Of a DNA stretch of 64,000 bases, positions 60,419-64,000 are shown one piece after another. Every line of letters begins with the position of its first letter. Within the stretch, counting starts at the first letter, position 1. The stretch spans positions 2,790,001-2,854,000 of the forward strand of contig NZ_CP032093.1 of assembly GCF_003544875.1 (NCBI RefSeq), in the 5' to 3' direction. A program made the translations under genes and the position numbers. Source of the DNA: Vibrio alfacsensis. Lineage in GTDB: Bacteria > Pseudomonadota > Gammaproteobacteria > Enterobacterales > Vibrionaceae. A model generated the notes under the pieces. That model searched no databases. It was not told the origin of the DNA and was given only the letters and a program-made list of their open reading frames with translations.

Positions 60419-60952
60419 TTACTTCTTCTTAGCTTCTTTAGTACGCACATTTTCATCTGCGTAACGAACACCTTTACCTTTGTAAGGCTCAGGTTGACGG
60501 TAAGAACGAATGTCAGCCGCAACTTGACCAACTAGTTGTTTGTCACAACCAGTGATAACGATTTCAGTTTGGCTTGGACATTCAGCTTTAATACCCGCTG
60601 GCAACTCGTGCTCAACTGGGTGAGAGAAGCCTAGCGTTAGACCTACAGCATTGCCTTTGATAGCAGCACGGTAACCAACACCTTTAAGAGTTAGCTTCTT
60701 AGTAAAGCCTTCAGTAACACCAACAACCATGTTGTTAACTAGAGCGCGAGCTGTACCAGCTTGTGCCCATGCGTTTACAACACCTTCTTTAGGACCGAAA
60801 GTCAGGTTGTTATCTTCCTGAGCGATAACTACAGCGTTGTTTAGTACGCGAGTCAGTTCGCCTTTAGCACCTTTTACAGTGATTTCTTGGCCGTTTAGTT
60901 TCACCTCTACGCCAGCTGGAATAGCGACAGGTGCTTTAGCAACACGAGACAT
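60419..60952 (-). CDS. rplF: 50S ribosomal protein L6
   Basis: Protein near the GTPase-associated region. The 177 residues start [20 protein letters not shown]; the C-terminal [20 protein letters not shown] is the L6 signature. Confidence 0.98.
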   Translation of the reverse strand: MSRVAKAPVAIPAGVEVKLNGQEITVKGAKGELTRVLNNAVVIAQEDNNLTFGPKEGVVNAWAQAGTARALVNNMVVGVTEGFTKKLTLKGVGYRAAIKGNAVGLTLGFSHPVEHELPAGIKAECPSQTEIVITGCDKQLVGQVAADIRSYRQPEPYKGKGVRYADENVRTKEAKKK

Positions 60953-60965
60953 AGTCTACTCCTTA

Positions 60966-61358
60966 TTAAGCTACGTAAGCGATGATTTCACCACCAAGAC
61001 CTGCTTTGCGTGCAGCGCGGTCTGACATAAGACCCTTGGAAGTAGAAACGATAGCAATACCCAGACCACCCATTACAGAAGGAAGTTGATCTTTCTTCTT
61101 GTAAACACGTAGACCTGGACGAGAAACACGTTTAAGTTGCTCGATTACTGGTTTTGCTTGGAAGTACTTAAGTGTAACTTCTAGCTCAGGTTTTGCTTCG
61201 CCTTCAACAGCGAAGTCAACGATGTAACCTTCAGCTTTTAGTAGTGCAGCAATTGCAACTTTAAGCTTTGAAGAAGGCATTTTTACAGCAACTTTGTTTG
61301 CTGCCTGACCGTTACGAACGCGGGTCAGCATATCCGAAATCGGATCTTGCATGCTCAT
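60966..61358 (-). CDS. rpsH: 30S ribosomal protein S8
   Basis: 16S rRNA central-domain protein and, in E. coli, translational repressor of the spc operon acting at rplE. The 130 residues start [20 protein letters not shown] and end with [20 protein letters not shown], the rRNA-binding signature. Confidence 0.98.
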   Translation of the reverse strand: MSMQDPISDMLTRVRNGQAANKVAVKMPSSKLKVAIAALLKAEGYIVDFAVEGEAKPELEVTLKYFQAKPVIEQLKRVSRPGLRVYKKKDQLPSVMGGLGIAIVSTSKGLMSDRAARKAGLGGEIIAYVA

Positions 61359-61387
61359 ATGATTTACTCCAAATGATTAAGTGGCAA

Positions 61388-61693
61388 TTACCAGCTAGCC
61401 TTACGAAGACCCGGAATCTCGCCTTTCATGCAAGCTTCACGAACCTTAATACGGCTTAGACCGAACTTACGTAGGTAACCGTGTGGACGACCAGTTTGGT
61501 TGCAACGGTTGCGCTGACGTGATGCACTTGAATCACGTGGAAGAGATTGCAGTGTAAGAACTGCGTTCCAACGATCTTCTTCAGATGCGTTTACATCGCT
61601 GATGATAGCTTTTAGCGTTGCACGCTTTTCAGCGAACTTAGCTACTAGCTTTGCACGTTTAGCTTCACGTGCTTTCATTGATTGTTTAGCCAT
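61388..61693 (-). CDS. rpsN: 30S ribosomal protein S14 (zinc-free long form)
   Basis: Small-subunit protein of the long C-minus type: 101 residues, no CxxC pair, with [20 protein letters not shown] near the C terminus. It therefore does not need zinc, unlike L36 a few genes away. Confidence 0.98.
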   Translation of the reverse strand: MAKQSMKAREAKRAKLVAKFAEKRATLKAIISDVNASEEDRWNAVLTLQSLPRDSSASRQRNRCNQTGRPHGYLRKFGLSRIKVREACMKGEIPGLRKASW

Positions 61694-61710
61694 AACAGTA
61701 ACCCTTCACC

Positions 61711-62250
61711 TTACTTACGGAATGGGAAGTTAAAGGCAGCCAGCAGAGCTCGGCCTTCCTCATCAGTACCAGCAGACGTCGTAATAGTGATGTCTAAACC
61801 GCGTACACGATCAACTTTATCAAAGTCGATTTCCGGGAAGATGATTTGCTCGCGAACGCCCATGCTGTAGTTACCGCGTCCGTCAAAAGACTTAGCGCTA
61901 ACACCACGGAAGTCACGTACACGTGGAAGAGCGATGTTAATCAAACGCTCAAGAAAATCCCACATACGTTCGCCACGCAAGGTTACTTTACAACCGATAG
62001 GGTAGCCTTCACGGATTTTGAAACCTGCAACAGATTTACGAGCTTTAGTGATAAGTGGCTTTTGACCAGAGATCGTTGCCATATCAGCAGCTGCGTTTTC
62101 TAGCAGTTTCTTATCGTTGATTGCTTCACCAACACCCATGTTTAGGGTGATTTTCTCGATTCTAGGGACTTGCATGACGCTTGTGTAGCTAAACTGTTTG
62201 GTCAGTTCAGCGACTACAGACGACTTGTAGTAATCATGCAGTTTCGCCAT
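61711..62250 (-). CDS. rplE: 50S ribosomal protein L5
   Basis: Binds 5S rRNA and contacts S13 of the small subunit. The 179 residues start [20 protein letters not shown] and include [15 protein letters not shown] and [20 protein letters not shown]. The mRNA around the start folds into the S8-type operator hairpin. Confidence 0.98.
   Translation of the reverse strand: MAKLHDYYKSSVVAELTKQFSYTSVMQVPRIEKITLNMGVGEAINDKKLLENAAADMATISGQKPLITKARKSVAGFKIREGYPIGCKVTLRGERMWDFLERLINIALPRVRDFRGVSAKSFDGRGNYSMGVREQIIFPEIDFDKVDRVRGLDITITTSAGTDEEGRALLAAFNFPFRK
62205..62250 (-). promoter_or_regulatory. Putative S8 feedback site at the rplE start
   Basis: Just inside rplE the message reads GATTACTACA, seven bases, then TGTAGTCG, which pair as a stem (TACTACA / TGTAGT). 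In E. coli the S8 repressor of the spc operon binds a hairpin at exactly this place (GAUUACUAC ... GUAGUU). The loop sequence differs, so the match is suggestive only. Confidence 0.4.
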
Positions 62251-62273
62251 AGTAGAACTCCAAATTACTTCTA

Positions 62274-62591
62274 TTAGTTAGAAACGGTTTCGCCGTTAGA
62301 CTTGAAGAAACGAACTTTCTTGCCGTCTTCAATACGGAAACCGATACGGTCAGCTTTACCAGTAGCTGCGTTAAAGATTGCAACGTTAGAAGCATCAATT
62401 GCTGCTTCTTGTTCAACGATGCCACCTTGTTGACCTAGAGCCGGAACCGGCTTTTGGTGCTTCTTAACAAGGTTGATACCTTCAACGATAACTTTACCAG
62501 TTGCTAGGACCTTAGTTACTTTACCTTTCTTGCCTTTGTCTTTACCAGCAAGAACGATTACTTCGTCATTACGACGGATTTTAGCTGCCAT
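62274..62591 (-). CDS. rplX: 50S ribosomal protein L24
   Basis: Assembly-initiating protein at the tunnel exit. The 105 residues start [20 protein letters not shown], the KOW motif, and end NGETVSN. Confidence 0.98.
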   Translation of the reverse strand: MAAKIRRNDEVIVLAGKDKGKKGKVTKVLATGKVIVEGINLVKKHQKPVPALGQQGGIVEQEAAIDASNVAIFNAATGKADRIGFRIEDGKKVRFFKSNGETVSN

Positions 62592-62604
62592 TTCTACGTG
62601 CTCC

Positions 62605-62976
62605 TTACAGAACTTCTGGAGCCAGTGAAACGATCTTCATGAACTTATTGCCACGAAGTTCGCGCGTCACAGGACCAAAGATACGTGTACCGATTGGTTG
62701 CTCAGTAGTGTTGTTCAACAGTACGCAAGCATTTCGGTCGAAGCGAATGACAGAACCGTCAGGACGACGTACGCCTTTACGGGTGCGCACTACAACCGCC
62801 TTCAGAACGTCACCTTTTTTAACTTTACCGCGAGGAATTGCTTCCTTAACAGTAACTTTGATGACGTCACCGATATGTGCATAACGGCGGTGTGAGCCAC
62901 CCAGAACCTTAATACACATTACGCTGCGTGCGCCTGAGTTATCAGCTGCGTCCAGCATACTTTGCATTTGGATCAT
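62605..62976 (-). CDS. rplN: 50S ribosomal protein L14
   Basis: Large-subunit protein at the subunit interface. The 123 residues start [20 protein letters not shown] and contain the L14 signature [20 protein letters not shown]. First gene of the spc operon, downstream of a conserved promoter. Confidence 0.98.
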   Translation of the reverse strand: MIQMQSMLDAADNSGARSVMCIKVLGGSHRRYAHIGDVIKVTVKEAIPRGKVKKGDVLKAVVVRTRKGVRRPDGSVIRFDRNACVLLNNTTEQPIGTRIFGPVTRELRGNKFMKIVSLAPEVL

Positions 62977-63034
62977 GTTAGTGCTCCGCTAAATATTAAT
63001 AACTAGACCCATCACGGGTCGGGCTGCCTCTTAA

Positions 63035-63083
63035 AAGAGACGCGGATTGTACCACCCTTTTTTGTGATTGGGTAGTCAAAAAA
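63035..63083 (-). promoter_or_regulatory. spc operon promoter
   Basis: On the minus strand the stretch reads TTGACTACCCAATCACAAAA followed by AAGGGTGGTACAATCCGCG. TACAAT with TG one base before it is an extended -10. The surrounding sequence (TTATTTTTT, CTACCCA and the -10 followed by CCGCG) closely parallels the E. coli spc promoter as I remember it. It lies between the S10 operon terminator and rplN, with a leader of about 70 bases containing two small hairpins. Confidence 0.55.
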
Positions 63084-63112
63084 TAAACGGCCCCAAAAAT
63101 TTTTTGGAGCCG
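63081..63112 (-). terminator. S10 operon terminator after rpsQ
   Basis: A near-perfect palindrome (CGGC-CC-AAAAA / TTTTT-GG-GCCG with one G-U pair in the minus reading) followed by TTTATTTTTT. It ends the S10 operon 27 bases past the rpsQ stop and sits directly in front of the spc promoter. Confidence 0.8.
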
Positions 63113-63138
63113 CTTTCCTACCTATAGAATAGTGAAGA

Positions 63139-63393
63139 TTACATCTTCGCCTTTTCTACAACTTTTACCAAAGTCCAAGACTTAGTCTTAGACAGTGGAC
63201 GACACTCAGAAATTTCAACTTTGTCGCCTAGGCCACATTCGTTGTTCTCATCGTGTGCGTGTACTTTAGTTGTGCGTTTTACGAACTTACCGTAAATTGG
63301 GTGTTTTACGAAACGTTCGATAGCAACTACGATAGACTTGTCCATCTTGTCGCTAACTACACGACCTTGTTGAGTACGTTTTACTTCGCTCAT
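63139..63393 (-). CDS. rpsQ: 30S ribosomal protein S17
   Basis: Primary 16S rRNA binder of the 5' domain. The 84 residues begin [20 protein letters not shown] and contain [16 protein letters not shown]. Last gene of the S10 operon; its start overlaps the rpmC stop by one base. Confidence 0.98.
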   Translation of the reverse strand: MSEVKRTQQGRVVSDKMDKSIVVAIERFVKHPIYGKFVKRTTKVHAHDENNECGLGDKVEISECRPLSKTKSWTLVKVVEKAKM

Positions 63394-63584
63394 TATGCGC
63401 CTGCCTTCTCAGTCAAAACAGTTTTCACACGTGCGATATCACGGCGTACAGCTTTCAGAGTATGAGTTTGCTGTAGTTGACCAGTTGCAGCTTGCATGCG
63501 CAAGTTGAACTGTTCACGTAGCAAATTCAATAGCTCAGCGTTAAGCTCTTCAACGCTCTTTTCGCGTAGATCTTGTGCTTTCAT
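63393..63584 (-). CDS. rpmC: 50S ribosomal protein L29
   Basis: Tunnel-exit protein that docks trigger factor and SRP with L23. From the ATG at 63584 it has 63 residues, the E. coli length, starting [24 protein letters not shown] one codon upstream is not needed. The start overlaps the rplP stop by one base (TGATG). Confidence 0.97.
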   Translation of the reverse strand: MKAQDLREKSVEELNAELLNLLREQFNLRMQAATGQLQQTHTLKAVRRDIARVKTVLTEKAGA

Positions 63585-63994
63585 CACATCACCTGCTTAA
63601 TTACAAATGTAGTCTTGAATGGCAGTTTGCGAGCCGCTAGACGGAACGCTTCACGTGCCAATTCTTCAGGTACACCACCCATTTCGTACATAACCTTACC
63701 AGGTTGGATTTGGGCTACCCAGTACTCAACGTTACCTTTACCCTTACCTTGACGAACTTCAAGTGGCTTTTCTGTGATTGGTTTGTCTGGGAACACACGG
63801 ATCCAGATTTTACCTTGACGCTTAACGTGACGTGTCATTGCACGACGTGCCGCTTCAATTTGACGAGCAGTTAGACGACCACGGCCAACAGCTTTAAGAC
63901 CGAATTCGCCGAAGCTTACATCAGTACCTTTAGCTAGACCACGGTTACGACCTGTCTGAACCTTACGGAACTTAGTACGTTTAGGTTGTAGCAT
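63584..63994 (-). CDS. rplP: 50S ribosomal protein L16
   Basis: Large-subunit protein near the A and P sites. The full 136-residue protein is present, beginning [20 protein letters not shown] and ending TTFVIKQVM, with the signature [15 protein letters not shown]. Its ATG is 6 bases from the window end; rpsC should follow beyond it in the upstream direction. Confidence 0.97.
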   Translation of the reverse strand: MLQPKRTKFRKVQTGRNRGLAKGTDVSFGEFGLKAVGRGRLTARQIEAARRAMTRHVKRQGKIWIRVFPDKPITEKPLEVRQGKGKGNVEYWVAQIQPGKVMYEMGGVPEELAREAFRLAARKLPFKTTFVIKQVM

Positions 63995-64000
63995 CTGTCG

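Overview
The window is ordinary chromosomal backbone of a Vibrio, most likely of the V. parahaemolyticus / V. alginolyticus / V. harveyi group. This rests on gene content and order (djlA-lptD-surA-pdxA-rsmA-apaG-apaH next to folA, then obg-rpmA-rplU / ispB and mdh / argR / TAXI-TRAP), on Vibrio-type protein sequences and on moderate GC. I cannot fix the species. No rRNA, tRNA, CRISPR array, insertion sequence, prophage or integron array is visible. Almost every gene has a recognisable family.

Layout. 0.2-8.2 kb: djlA on the minus strand faces the plus-strand envelope/metabolism operon lptD-surA-pdxA-rsmA-apaG-apaH. pdxA carries a one-base frameshift in an A run. 8.2-12.1 kb (minus): folA, the split exporter yjjB-yjjP, cgtA (obg), rpmA and rplU. 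12.3-20.3 kb: ispB, a 64-residue conserved hypothetical, mdh and divergent argR, then a TAXI-type TRAP transporter (receptor, fused permease) followed by a universal stress protein. 20.4-26.0 kb (minus): thiBPQ behind a TPP riboswitch, ubiX and mpl. 26.3-28.0 kb: fbp and ppa. 28.1-35.8 kb: ytfP-tamB-tamA, msrA, ytfK and ytfJ, the same neighbourhood as the E. coli ytf region.

36.0-39.8 kb is the most distinctive accessory unit: five co-directional genes starting directly downstream of a perfect Zur-type palindrome. They encode a small His-rich membrane protein, a DUF2796 periplasmic protein with six 13-residue His/Asp repeats, a LolD-like ABC ATPase, a MacB/FtsX-type permease and a DUF3299 lipoprotein-sized secreted protein. 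This matches the zinc-regulated zrg locus described in V. cholerae. The DUF2796 gene appears to have a frameshifted C terminus. Downstream lies a 34-residue single-span membrane ORF with a very strong ribosome binding site, and then a TIGR03899/DUF2806 gene.

41.2-47.1 kb (minus): sulfate assimilation cysD-cysN-(SLC13-RCK permease)-cysC, with a sirohaem-type uroporphyrinogen methyltransferase upstream. 47.4-54.3 kb: cpdB, a Crp-like regulator, dbpA, elaA, ytfB (OapA-like), fklB and a DUF2780 protein. 54.4-64.0 kb (minus): the end of the S10 operon (rplP-rpmC-rpsQ), the complete spc operon (rplN to rpmJ, including secY) and the alpha operon (rpsM-rpsK-rpsD-rpoA-rplQ), with conserved terminator, promoter and ribosomal-protein feedback sites. 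The window ends just upstream of rplP, before rpsC.
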